Shown one piece after another: positions 55,839-63,213 of a stretch of 64,000 nucleotides of DNA. Numbering within the stretch: position 1 is the stretch's first letter; each line of letters starts with the position of its first letter. This stretch comes from Elusimicrobiota bacterium (lineage in GTDB: Bacteria; Elusimicrobiota; Elusimicrobia; UBA1565; UBA9628). The stretch is from contig JAGWUP010000003.1 of the NCBI GenBank assembly GCA_028868375.1, positions 1 through 64,000 of the forward strand. Direction: 5' to 3'. Below the pieces are notes generated by a model that saw nothing but the letters and a program-made list of their open reading frames with translations, was not told where the DNA came from and searched no databases. The translations under genes were made by a program, and so were the position numbers.

Positions 55839-56494
55839 TGCGCCGGCAAGCGCGGAGGCCGGAGCCCTTGACAACTGGGCTCCGGCCTCTTGACACGTCG
55901 ACTGCTAAATTTCTCCCCCGGACGGACCTGTCGGGTAACGAATTCAATCTCGAACGGCAAATAAAACCGACTTATTTGCTGCTGCCCGACCTTCAGACCG
56001 CTCCGATTGGGGTCCGGTTGCGCTTTCTAAGGAAGCGGCGTGGCCTGACGATCCGGGATTTGGAGAAGGCGACCGGAGTCAGCCACAACGCCATCTCACA
56101 TATCGAAAGCTCCGCGACTCGGTTCAACGTTGCCGCCGTCGGTCGCCTGCTAGGATTCCTTGGCGATGCGGCTCGAGATGTTTTCCCAGGGGACGATGAT
56201 GCTTATGACCAGATCATTGGCACAAGGGATTTCGGAGCATGGCTCATGAATTCGCGCTTACGTCGAGGCCTACGGCAGGTCGACCTGGCGCGGCTGGTGG
56301 GAATATCGCCGGTCTCGCTTTGTCGCTACGAAAGGAGGGCTATTGAGCCTGGCCCAAGAGTTCTCGAGCGGATCTTGAAAGCACTTGGAGTCGGCTCTTC
56401 CGATTACCTTGCATGCGCCAGGCGCTGGAAGACCCCTGGCTCGAGCGCGGCTACCTCCAGAAGTCGGCACGCGGCACCGGAAGGGGTCTTCTGA
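55838..56494 (+). CDS. Tandem-HTH (XRE-type) regulator, copy 1
   Basis: A 218-residue protein with two Cro/CI-type helix-turn-helix domains: RLRFLRKRRGLTIRDLEKATG followed by VSHNAISHIE (about 67-97) and FGAWLMNSRLRRGLRQVDLARLVGISPVSLCRYE (about 130-165). An N-terminal LPRTDLSGNEFNLERQIKP precedes the first. It is paralogous to the protein at 59627-60463 throughout the LPRTD to second-HTH region. The first 25 residues cross a 13-bp hairpin, so the true start may lie further in. The 3' end overlaps the convergent HigA antitoxin by 91 nt. Probably a dual-site repressor of the island. Confidence 0.75.
   Translation: MRRQARRPEPLTTGLRPLDTSTAKFLPRTDLSGNEFNLERQIKPTYLLLPDLQTAPIGVRLRFLRKRRGLTIRDLEKATGVSHNAISHIESSATRFNVAAVGRLLGFLGDAARDVFPGDDDAYDQIIGTRDFGAWLMNSRLRRGLRQVDLARLVGISPVSLCRYERRAIEPGPRVLERILKALGVGSSDYLACARRWKTPGSSAATSRSRHAAPEGVF
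55855..55889 (+). terminator. 13-bp hairpin at the start of the tandem-HTH gene
   Basis: GAGGCCGGAGCCC and GGGCTCCGGCCTC pair perfectly around a 9-nt loop (TTGACAACT). No U-tract follows. It is either an upstream terminator or a structure over the 5' end of the regulator mRNA. Confidence 0.5.
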
Positions 56495-56727
56495 CCCTGC
56501 TCCCATGCCCGGATCGTCGAAACCTTGACGCTCAGGATTGACGCGAATTGCGGCTGACTGGCGTGGAATTTCCGCTTCCGCAATTCTGCGATTTGACCTC
56601 TCTTCCATTTTCGGGCAGGTCTCGGAATTTCTACAAGGGTCTCCCGAAAACGCTTCTCCCCCCGCGCGTGGGCGATCGCGGCAGTCATGCCCTCAATGAG
56701 TTCCTGCCCCACCTTGGTCTTTCTCAT
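56404..56727 (-). CDS. higA: HigA-type antitoxin (XRE HTH)
   Basis: A 107-residue protein. The HTH is about residues 57-85 (ASQPQFASILSVKVSTIRAWEQGQKTP), preceded by IAELRKRKF. It matches the antitoxin member of HigBA pairs in which toxin comes first. It begins 1 nt after the HigB stop, on the minus strand, and its 3' end runs into the convergent tandem-HTH gene. It should bind its toxin and repress the promoter at 57072-57100. Confidence 0.85.
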   Translation of the reverse strand: MRKTKVGQELIEGMTAAIAHARGEKRFRETLVEIPRPARKWKRGQIAELRKRKFHASQPQFASILSVKVSTIRAWEQGQKTPSGAACRLLEVAALEPGVFQRLAHAR

Positions 56728-56728
56728 A

Positions 56729-57061
56729 TTAGACCTCCTGCTTGAGCTGCGCGGCCAGAGCTCTCAAAATCCGCTTCTCATCGGCCGAAATATCGATCTT
56801 CTCATTCTTATCGTAAAGTGCGACAAGATAAGTCCGTCCCGCATGCGGCAAATCCAGATAGATCACTCGGAATCCACCGCGCTTGCCTTTCCCCCGACCA
56901 GGGTCGGCCACACGCAGTTTTCGCAGACCCCCGGTTCCTTCGATCACATCACCGGCCTCGAGCCTCTCGAGCAGTTCATTTTGAATGCTCGCGAGCGTCT
57001 CAGGGCGGGCCCTGTTGATCCTCCTCTCGAAGGGTGGCATCTCCACGAAAAGGCGCCGCAT
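56729..57061 (-). CDS. higB: HigB/RelE-type toxin
   Basis: A 110-residue RelE-superfamily mRNA interferase. Typical signature: AGDVIEGTGGLRKLRVADPGRGKGKRGGFRVIYLDL, with basic residues and the late ALYDKNEKIDISADEK. The start at 57061 (MRRLFVEMPPFERR) aligns with other HigB2-like proteins. It is preceded by a consensus sigma-70 promoter whose start point leaves only a few nt of leader. Toxin-first order is normal for HigBA. Confidence 0.87.
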   Translation of the reverse strand: MRRLFVEMPPFERRINRARPETLASIQNELLERLEAGDVIEGTGGLRKLRVADPGRGKGKRGGFRVIYLDLPHAGRTYLVALYDKNEKIDISADEKRILRALAAQLKQEV

Positions 57062-57071
57062 ACTACCCAGT

Positions 57072-57100
57072 AGTATATGCTACTTGGTATTATCTGTCAA
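57072..57100 (-). promoter_or_regulatory. higBA promoter and operator
   Basis: On the minus strand: TTGACA (57100-57095), a 17-bp spacer and TATACT (57077-57072), nearly the full sigma-70 consensus. Two palindromes overlap the -10: AGTAG-CATATA-CTACT and ATACTAC-TGG-GTAGTAT, likely HigA operators. Confidence 0.75.
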
Positions 57101-57230
57101 GGGGCAGGGCGCGGTCTGTGGGATTTAGACTTACCGTGATGAGACTGGAAGCGTTTGAGATTTTTCGTCCTCAGCCCGGTCTGCCGCAGATGCATCCACC
57201 TTAATATGTCGGAGTCCGATGCAAGAATAG

Positions 57231-57289
57231 AAGACTCTGCACAAAATATATAAAGACTCTTGACAGCAATATTAAGACTCTGATAATAT
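57231..57289 (+). promoter_or_regulatory. Promoter with three direct repeats before the DndB-like gene
   Basis: TTGACA (57260-57265) and TAATAT (57284-57289), 18-bp spacer, give a start near 57296 and a 65-nt leader with AGGAG before ATG 57361. AAGACTCT occurs at 57231, 57253 and 57274, spaced 22 and 21 bp (two helical turns), covering the promoter. They are probable binding sites for a regulator on one DNA face, perhaps a tandem-HTH protein. The rest of the gap (57101-57230) shows nothing clear. Confidence 0.65.
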
Positions 57290-57360
57290 TGTCGCCTGAG
57301 CTCGCCAAGGGGGAGCGCGGATTCCGCGCCGAACCGATAGAGCTCCCTAGGAGATTAACC

Positions 57361-58437
57361 ATGAAAGTGACGTTTCCGGCGATGAAGGGAAAGATGGGCG
57401 GCAAGGATTATTATTCTTGCCAGATGCGGCTCGGGACGATTCCCAAGATGTTTACGTTCCGAGACTGGGCCGAGTTCACGGCCGAACAGCGCGAGCAGCG
57501 AATCCTCAACATGAAGCGGATTCCTGAGATCGCGCGATATATTCTGGAAAACGAGGACAACTACCTCTTCTCCAGCATCACGGCGTCCTATAAGTGCCGC
57601 GCGTCGTTCGTGCCCTGCAAGGACGGCAGCGCGCTCGGCGAACTCGAAATGGATTTCGAGGAAGCAAACTTCGTGATCAATGACGGGCAGCATCGATGCG
57701 CGGCCATAGCTGCGGCACTCAAGGAAAATCCTGCCCTGGCAGAGGAGTCGATTTCGGTCCTGCTCTTCCCGTATGAAAGTCTGGACCGGGTCCAACAGAT
57801 GTTCTCGGACCTCAATCGCTTCGTCGCCAAGACCTCGAAGTCTCTGGACATCCTCTACGACAAACGCGATCCCATCTCGAAGGTGACCCTTAACATCGTC
57901 GAGAATGTCCCGGCCTTCAAGGGCTTTGTCGACAAGGACGTTATGTCGCTTCCCGCCCGATCACCGAAGCTTTTCACTCTTTCGGCGATCTATGATGCCA
58001 ACGTCGAACTTCTAGGCCGCGTTAACGATGAGGAGGTCAACGAAGCGACCGCATTGACGCTTGAGTTTTGGAACTCGGTGTCGAAGGTCATCCCCGCATG
58101 GATGAAGGTCAAGAACGGCGAACTCAAGGCCGTCGAACTTCGCCAAGAGTTCATCTGCGCGCACTCCGTTATCCTTCGAGCGCTCGGCGCCCTGGGTCAA
58201 GAACTCATCAAAAAGTTCCCGAAAAACTGGAAGGAGCGCCTCATGGATATCACTCTGATCGACTGGCGCAAGGTCAATCCGGAGTGGGAGAACGTCTGCA
58301 TCATCGCTAACTCGGTGGTTTCGAACCGCCAGGCACGATTGGCGACCAAGGCGTATCTCAAGAGGAAGATGGCGCTTGAGCTGTCCGAGCCGGAGCAGCG
58401 CGCGATTTCGCACCTACTCGCGACCGCAGCACAATAG
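57361..58437 (+). CDS. DndB-like DGQHR-domain protein
   Basis: A 358-residue protein of the DGQHR/DndB family. The signature is NDGQHRCAAIAAAL (about 107-120); before it, SSITASYKCRASFVP; after it FSDLNRFVAKTSKSLDILYDKRDP matches the DndB pattern. DndB is the transcriptional regulator of phosphorothioate DNA-modification (dnd) clusters. Here no dndC, dndD or dndE gene is nearby, so it is an orphan. ATG 57361 has AGGAG 7 nt upstream. A strong hairpin separates it from the next gene. The likely partner is the winged-helix/deoxyribosyltransferase-like protein. Confidence 0.82.
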   Translation: MKVTFPAMKGKMGGKDYYSCQMRLGTIPKMFTFRDWAEFTAEQREQRILNMKRIPEIARYILENEDNYLFSSITASYKCRASFVPCKDGSALGELEMDFEEANFVINDGQHRCAAIAAALKENPALAEESISVLLFPYESLDRVQQMFSDLNRFVAKTSKSLDILYDKRDPISKVTLNIVENVPAFKGFVDKDVMSLPARSPKLFTLSAIYDANVELLGRVNDEEVNEATALTLEFWNSVSKVIPAWMKVKNGELKAVELRQEFICAHSVILRALGALGQELIKKFPKNWKERLMDITLIDWRKVNPEWENVCIIANSVVSNRQARLATKAYLKRKMALELSEPEQRAISHLLATAAQ

Positions 58438-58449
58438 TCCCCGTCAAAA

Positions 58450-58479
58450 TCGCGGGGCCGGCAAACGCCGGCCCCGCGA
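58450..58479 (+). terminator. Hairpin after the DndB-like gene
   Basis: TCGCGGGGCCGGC-AAAC-GCCGGCCCCGCGA: a perfect 13-bp GC-rich stem with a tetraloop, 12 nt after the stop. No U-tract, so partial termination or mRNA protection between the two genes is possible. Confidence 0.6.
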
Positions 58480-58524
58480 GATGGGCGCCTCGCACGATAC
58501 GCCGTAATAATTTTGGAGACTAAT

Positions 58525-59634
58525 ATGAACGAAACCAACGGGACAAAACAAGAGAAAGTGAAATTGGCGGAGAAGCAAGAGATGATTCCCAAGTCCAAGA
58601 TCAAGAAGAGCTCGGTCGGCGCCGCGTGGACCTTCCCCAAGAATCCACTGGAGGATGCCATCAACATCGCGAAAGCGATCGAGGAACAAAATGCTGGAAA
58701 TCCGATGAAGGCCGACCAGCTCGTGAAGGCCGTCGGCTACAATAAGTCCAACGATTGGCGATTCCTTGATCTCCTCCGATCCGCAAACCAATACGGACTC
58801 GTGTTGGGGTCCGGCGCGGCAGCGACGGTCTCCATTGAGTCCATCGGCCAGGACATCATTGCGCCAGGCTCGCCGAAGGACCGGCAAGAGGCCCTCGGCA
58901 AGGCGTTTCGCAACGTCGAGGAGTTCAAAAAAGTGGAGGAGTTCTATAAAGGGAAGAAATTGCCCGAGGACGAGTTCTTCGAGAACACCCTCGTCCGAGA
59001 GTTCTCCATCCCCAGGGACCGCGTTAAAATCTTCAAGGCCGTCTTCACGAAGAACCTCGAGTATCTTCGAGAATTTCGGGGAGAGCATGCCCAGCCGGAC
59101 GAGAAGCGCCAGATGGAGCCCGCCTCATCGGGGGTCATCGGAACTAAGCCCGCGGGAGAGGGCCGGCAATTCCTGGACTCTTGCTTCGTCATGATGCCGT
59201 ATGGCCAGTGGTTCGATGCCTACTACAAGGAGATTTTTATCCCGGCGATCAAGGATGCGGGGATGGAGCCAGTTCGGGCGGACGAACTCTTTTCCACCGG
59301 TACGGTGATCGAGCAGATCTGGGAGCAGATCAAGAAAGCGAAGATTCTTTTGGCCGACTTATCGGGGAAAAATGCGAACGTGTTCTACGAGATGGGTCTC
59401 GCCCACGCGCAAGGCAAGGCCGTCGTGTTCACCGCCGCCAGCCTCGATGACGTGCCGTTTGACCTTCGTCACCTCCGGGTGGTGATTTACGACATCAAGG
59501 ACCCATCCTGGGGGGCAAAACTCCAGGCGAATCTCAGCTCCTATCTTAAGGCCGCGAAGGAGGAGCCCGCCAAGTCAGTGCCACAGCCTTTTCGTTTCGA
59601 CAGCTCGGCTGCCAAGGCGGCCGCGGGTGGATAA
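58525..59634 (+). CDS. Winged-helix protein with nucleoside-deoxyribosyltransferase/TIR-like C-terminal domain
   Basis: A 369-residue two-part protein. Residues of about 38-115 (NPLEDAINIAKAIEEQNAG and LDLLRSANQYGLVLGSG) look like a winged-helix domain. Residues of about 217-345 are an alpha/beta domain: FVMMPYGQWFDAYY, VRADELFSTGTVIEQIWEQI, ILLADLSGKNANVFYEMGLA (Glu289 in the YE(L/M)G motif) and PFDLRHLRVVIYD. This pattern is that of nucleoside 2-deoxyribosyltransferases and the TIR-like NAD-acting proteins of bacterial immunity. ATG 58525 has GGAG 8 nt upstream. It probably acts on nucleotides when triggered; activity is inferred. Confidence 0.72.
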   Translation: MNETNGTKQEKVKLAEKQEMIPKSKIKKSSVGAAWTFPKNPLEDAINIAKAIEEQNAGNPMKADQLVKAVGYNKSNDWRFLDLLRSANQYGLVLGSGAAATVSIESIGQDIIAPGSPKDRQEALGKAFRNVEEFKKVEEFYKGKKLPEDEFFENTLVREFSIPRDRVKIFKAVFTKNLEYLREFRGEHAQPDEKRQMEPASSGVIGTKPAGEGRQFLDSCFVMMPYGQWFDAYYKEIFIPAIKDAGMEPVRADELFSTGTVIEQIWEQIKKAKILLADLSGKNANVFYEMGLAHAQGKAVVFTAASLDDVPFDLRHLRVVIYDIKDPSWGAKLQANLSSYLKAAKEEPAKSVPQPFRFDSSAAKAAAGG

Positions 59635-60463
59635 GAAGCAAGCACCACAGCCAATGCGATTAGAGGTCTCTTACGAACTCGCGGACGAGGAGAAGCGTCG
59701 CGAGACGATCGCGTTCTTCGCTGATTTGTGTCGGGGCACTGAGAACGCCACATGCCCAGCCCAGCCTAAGTCGAATTCGTTACCCGTTAGGTACAAGCAG
59801 GGGGTCTATGCAGGACTCGAACCGGAAATGCAAATTACGCAGTTAATTGAGGCCCGTCGTGTTAACCACAAGGTTGCGCCTAAAAATCAAAAAGGCATTT
59901 CTCTTGGGAAAGAAATGCCTTTTCAACTTGAACGTTCAAACTGGCTCCCCCGAACGGACGTGTCGGGTAACGAATTCGATCTTGAAAGGCCAATAAAACC
60001 GGTCTATTTGGCACTTCCCGACATCAACACCGCTCCGATCGGGGCTCGTATCCGCTTCCTAAGGAAGCGACGCGGCCTGACGGTCTTCGGGCTAGCGGAT
60101 GCCACCGGAGTCAGCCATAACGCGATCTCCAACCTCGAACGTGGCGCCGTCCCGCCGAAGCCGTGGACCTTGGGACCGATTCTATCATTCTTCGGCGCCG
60201 AGGCTGTAGGAATCTTCCCGGGCGCCGCCGACGCCTTCGATGCGGTCGTGCCTCCGACCGATTTCGGCGCTTGGCTGAACAACTTCCGCCTTCGCAACGG
60301 GCTACAGCTTAAGGACGTGGCGGAAAAGATCGGGGTCTCTGCGGTGTCGATCCACTATTACGAGCAGGGCCGGAGGACGCCCGGGCCAGAGGTCATCAAG
60401 CGCCTGCGCCGTGCGTTCAAGCTGAATGGGGAGCTCGACAGGTTCAAGAGAGGCCGCGAATGA
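59627..60463 (+). CDS. Tandem-HTH (XRE-type) regulator, copy 2
   Basis: The paralog of 55838-56494. The shared part starts at LPRTDVSGNEFDLERPIKP and includes two HTH domains: RIRFLRKRRGLT with VSHNAISNLE and FGAWLNNFRLRNGLQLKDVAEKIG with VSAVSIHYYE. The frame is open back to a GTG at 59627 that overlaps the previous gene stop, but the 5' 260 nt is AT-rich and holds a terminator-like hairpin (59890-59923). The real start may therefore be ATG 59654, ATG 59915 or GTG 59960. Its stop overlaps the next ATG (ATGA). Likely regulator of the island. Confidence 0.72.
   Translation: MDKKQAPQPMRLEVSYELADEEKRRETIAFFADLCRGTENATCPAQPKSNSLPVRYKQGVYAGLEPEMQITQLIEARRVNHKVAPKNQKGISLGKEMPFQLERSNWLPRTDVSGNEFDLERPIKPVYLALPDINTAPIGARIRFLRKRRGLTVFGLADATGVSHNAISNLERGAVPPKPWTLGPILSFFGAEAVGIFPGAADAFDAVVPPTDFGAWLNNFRLRNGLQLKDVAEKIGVSAVSIHYYEQGRRTPGPEVIKRLRRAFKLNGELDRFKRGRE
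59890..59923 (+). terminator. Terminator-like hairpin upstream of the second tandem-HTH gene
   Basis: AAAAGGCATTTCT and AGAAATGCCTTTT pair perfectly over 13 bp around CTTGGGAA, ending in TTTT. It looks like the Rho-independent terminator of the preceding gene. Confidence 0.6.
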
Positions 60464-60873
60464 ACGGGATCAGCGACGGCGACGCGGCTTTTGGCTTGGT
60501 TTGGACCGAGCGTGATTGGTGGCCCCTGAGCCGCTTATTGGCGGTCTGCTTGGCCTTCGGCCTGTTCGCCCACTTTAGGCTCGGCTGGAATCCCCACCCC
60601 CGCGAGCTCTGGACTATTACCGGAGGCATCGCGGTGATCCTGTCGTTCATCGTGATGCTTTCCTCGGGGCTAGCCCACGTCTGCCTTATCGTGCTCATGA
60701 TCCCACTTTGCGGGATTATTCTGTGCAACGACTGGTTCTACGATGCGAGTTACTGGCTGGCCCAACTGGCCTTGCGGTTGCGGTCGAGGCCCCTGTTCGC
60801 GGCTCTTGGGCTATGCGGAGAGATCCTTCTCTTTGCAGGTCTGGCCGTGCTGCTGCGCCGGCTTCTCGTTTGA
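60460..60873 (+). CDS. Small four-TM membrane protein of unknown function
   Basis: A 137-residue protein with about four helices (near 25-41, 52-70, 70-88 and 112-132) and no known motif. It overlaps the tandem-HTH gene by 4 nt (ATGA) and is thus its operon partner. It may be the membrane component of the island's system, as in many defence or stress modules. Two cysteines sit in the third helix region. Function unknown. Confidence 0.65.
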   Translation: MNGISDGDAAFGLVWTERDWWPLSRLLAVCLAFGLFAHFRLGWNPHPRELWTITGGIAVILSFIVMLSSGLAHVCLIVLMIPLCGIILCNDWFYDASYWLAQLALRLRSRPLFAALGLCGEILLFAGLAVLLRRLLV

Positions 60874-60892
60874 CGCCGCATTTTCACGCGCT

Positions 60893-61267
60893 TCAGCCTC
60901 GGGACGCGCAACGCTTTCCCTTCGTTTTCCGCAGGCGCGCAAGCAACACCACGGCGTCGTTGTGCTGCTGGTCTTTGGAGCCGTAGACCAGCGTCACAAC
61001 CTTGTATTTCTGCTCAAGGTCCTTGATCTGGCTGACGAGCTCCTGTTTCCTGTCGAGCTCGCGCTCGTACTTCGCCTCGAACTCCTCCCATTTCGCCGGG
61101 TCATGACCGAAGGACTTGCGCAATTCCATGCTGGGCGCAATTTCTTTAAGCCAGAGGGCGACCTTGGCATTGTCCTTCGAGAGTCCCCGAGGCCAGAGCC
61201 TGTCGATCAGCACGCGAAAGCCATCGCTCGGACCAGGATCGTCGTAGACGCGCTTTATCTTCAGCAT
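60893..61267 (-). CDS. DUF488 family protein
   Basis: A 124-residue protein. It starts [20 protein letters not shown] and has the DUF488 motifs [26 protein letters not shown] and [20 protein letters not shown], with a [19 protein letters not shown]-terminal end. The family is small and cytoplasmic with no firm role. The ATG at 61267 has GAGGTGG 5 nt upstream. Convergent with the membrane protein gene and divergent from the nor fragment. Confidence 0.9.
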   Translation of the reverse strand: MLKIKRVYDDPGPSDGFRVLIDRLWPRGLSKDNAKVALWLKEIAPSMELRKSFGHDPAKWEEFEAKYERELDRKQELVSQIKDLEQKYKVVTLVYGSKDQQHNDAVVLLARLRKTKGKRCASRG

Positions 61268-61303
61268 GTTCCACCTCTTAAAAGTAGTATACGTCTGAGG
61301 CAA

Positions 61304-61575
61304 GCAGGCAAAAAAGGTTCCGAAGCCGCGCCCCTTCCCCAATGGTGGCGCCGCGCGGCCCTGGTGTTGATGGTGTTTGGCTTTTCAGTCCTCCTTGCGG
61401 TCGCGGCGCTGACCTATACCAACGCTCCACCCGTCCCGGACCAGGTGACCAACGAGTCGGGCGCGACGGTTTTCCCGGCGACGGACATCTTTCACGGCCA
61501 AGAGGTCTTCTTCAAATACGCCCTCATGGAGCACGGCACGCTTCGGCGCTACGGCCGATGCGGTCTTCCGACCAC
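61304..61575 (+). pseudogene. Nitric-oxide reductase (NorB/qNor type) N-terminal fragment
   Basis: An open stretch encoding one TM helix ([20 protein letters not shown]) and then APPVPDQVTNESGATVFPATDIFHGQEVFFKYALMEHGTL, which matches the N-terminal region of long quinol-type NO reductases. In intact enzymes a W-GHGAYLG-DF motif and 600 more residues follow; here it breaks into unrelated sequence and runs into the convergent DUF59 gene. No start codon is present in frame near the usual N-terminus. It is a decayed remnant. Confidence 0.75.
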
Positions 61576-61597
61576 TCGAAGTCTGGCCGAACTCTCG

Positions 61598-61897
61598 TTA
61601 GATTCGCAGAGCTTCCCGACCCTCGGACGTGATCATGTGCGGGCTCCAGGGCGGGTCCCACACGAGGGCGAGCGTCACCGCGCGGCCTCCGGCGATCCCA
61701 TCGAGCGACTCGCGAGCCATCGAGCCGATGGTCTCTCCCAGCGGGCAGCCGCGGCTCGTCAAGGTGAGCGCGACGCGGATCCCGGCCTCGTTGATCGCGA
61801 TGTCGTAGACCAAGCCCATCGTCACGATGTCGAGCCCGACCTCTGGATCGACGACGTTCTTAAGGGCCATGAGCACCGCGCGCTTGAGGTTTTCCAT
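61598..61897 (-). CDS. DUF59 / MIP18-like Fe-S assembly protein
   Basis: A 99-residue DUF59 protein: MENLKRAVLMALKNVVDPEVGLDIVTMGLVYDI carries the PE-G-dI signature, with a Cys in LTSRGCPLGETI. Members (SufT, PaaD-like) help iron-sulfur cluster assembly. Its ATG overlaps the stop of the upstream NnrS-like gene by 1 nt. It ends the three-gene minus-strand operon and may mature a cluster protein in nitrosative stress. Confidence 0.88.
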   Translation of the reverse strand: MENLKRAVLMALKNVVDPEVGLDIVTMGLVYDIAINEAGIRVALTLTSRGCPLGETIGSMARESLDGIAGGRAVTLALVWDPPWSPHMITSEGREALRI

Positions 61898-63213
61898 CAA
61901 GACTCCTTCATCACCATGTGACGCACCGTGATTCCCAGGTTTGCCAGGTAGAGGACGGCGGCGCCTAGGATCAGCGCCGCGCTGGCCTCCAGCAGTGGGT
62001 TCGACTCCGTCAAGAAGCCTCCGATGCCGCAGTAGACGCCCGGCGCGAAGGCGGTCAGCTCGGCCCATATCAGCGGTCGAAAGGTCAACTCCTCCATCTT
62101 CGGCAGCCGCGCCGGCGGTTTCCAGCCCTTGCTGTAAACGTGCAGCCAGACCAGGAATGGGACGATCTTGTGAATCTGGCCGAGAATGAAGGGCGTGATC
62201 CAGCCGACCAGGATGCAGAAGACGTAGGCGGCGCGCACGTCGGACTCGTTCGGCAGCCAGCCGAAGGCGAGCGATAAACCCAGCGCGGCCCAAACGGCGC
62301 CGCCGATCATGGCGAGGATCGTGTAGGCGAGCGCCGGGTCGATCTTGCGATTGCGCGCGGAGAATATCCGCCGGACCTGATAAGCGTAGGCTGCGTAGCC
62401 GCAGGCCAGGATCACGGCCCACAACGGCATCCATCGCCGCCCGAAGGCGAGGCAATCGACTGTAAGGCCGATCAGGCCGATGTTGACCAAGGCGAGGGCC
62501 AGGCGCCCCGGCGTCTTGGACTCCAGATGCGACAGCGTGAACATCGCGACGAGGCGGTAGGACACTCCCATGATGGCCAGGGAAACCCACCCGATGAGCG
62601 CCAGATGGACGTGGGCGACGAGCATGGTTTCCGGGTCATCGAGCAAACGTCCCTGCGGACCATCGTAGGCGAGGATCAGGCCGAGCGTCGCTAGAACGAC
62701 GAGATAGCCGACTGAGAGCGCGAGGTGCTTTCCCGTCCAGTCGATCTGACGCGCCGAAGCCATCGTGCGCAGGAAGCTGTAGAGGTAAAGCACGAAGGCC
62801 GAGGCCACCGGGACGGCCGGCCAGAAATACTCGCCGCCGGTCCACAGGCGCCCAACGAAGCCAATGATGCCGATCATGAACAGCCACCAAGCCGCCTTGA
62901 CCGCTTTCTCGGCGACGAGCGAGGTCTCCCAGAGCACAGGCGCGAGCTGGGTCATCGCGCCGAAGAGCGTCATCGTGATCCAGCCTAGCGTCAGCGTGTG
63001 CACTAAGCCGAGCGCGAAGCGGTCCTGGAACTGCGCCCCAGCGAGGCGATGCCCGAACGCGCCCCAGGCGAAGGCCGCGGCAAAGGTCGCAAAGGCGACC
63101 GCAGCGGCCGCGAAGTGCCGCATGGGAATCGACAGCGGCGGCGCCTTGGCGAGGAACGGCGCTGTCGTGCCGTAGGCGCCGGTTGGGCGGTCGGCTGTCT
63201 GGGGCTCAGGCAT
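61897..63213 (-). CDS. Polytopic heme/metal membrane protein (NnrS-like or cytochrome oxidase I-like)
   Basis: A 438-residue protein with about 12 TM helices. Conserved histidines lie in ALGLVHTLTLGWITMTLFGAMTQ, in AHVHLALIGWVSLAIMGVSYRL and in QIHKIVPFLVWLHVYSKGW, a pattern shared by NnrS proteins and heme-copper oxidase subunit I relatives. A role in NO or nitrosative-stress handling is suggested by DUF2249 on one side and DUF59 on the other, but the activity is not known. The start at 63213 overlaps the DUF2249 gene stop by 8 nt. Confidence 0.7.
   Translation of the reverse strand: MPEPQTADRPTGAYGTTAPFLAKAPPLSIPMRHFAAAAVAFATFAAAFAWGAFGHRLAGAQFQDRFALGLVHTLTLGWITMTLFGAMTQLAPVLWETSLVAEKAVKAAWWLFMIGIIGFVGRLWTGGEYFWPAVPVASAFVLYLYSFLRTMASARQIDWTGKHLALSVGYLVVLATLGLILAYDGPQGRLLDDPETMLVAHVHLALIGWVSLAIMGVSYRLVAMFTLSHLESKTPGRLALALVNIGLIGLTVDCLAFGRRWMPLWAVILACGYAAYAYQVRRIFSARNRKIDPALAYTILAMIGGAVWAALGLSLAFGWLPNESDVRAAYVFCILVGWITPFILGQIHKIVPFLVWLHVYSKGWKPPARLPKMEELTFRPLIWAELTAFAPGVYCGIGGFLTESNPLLEASAALILGAAVLYLANLGITVRHMVMKES

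Noticed and set aside
59812-59880. tRNA-like pieces (GACTCGAACC and GTGTTAACCAC) upstream of the second tandem-HTH gene
   Set aside because: No acceptor or T-stem pairing can be drawn on either strand, so it is not a tRNA; an attachment-site remnant cannot be shown either.
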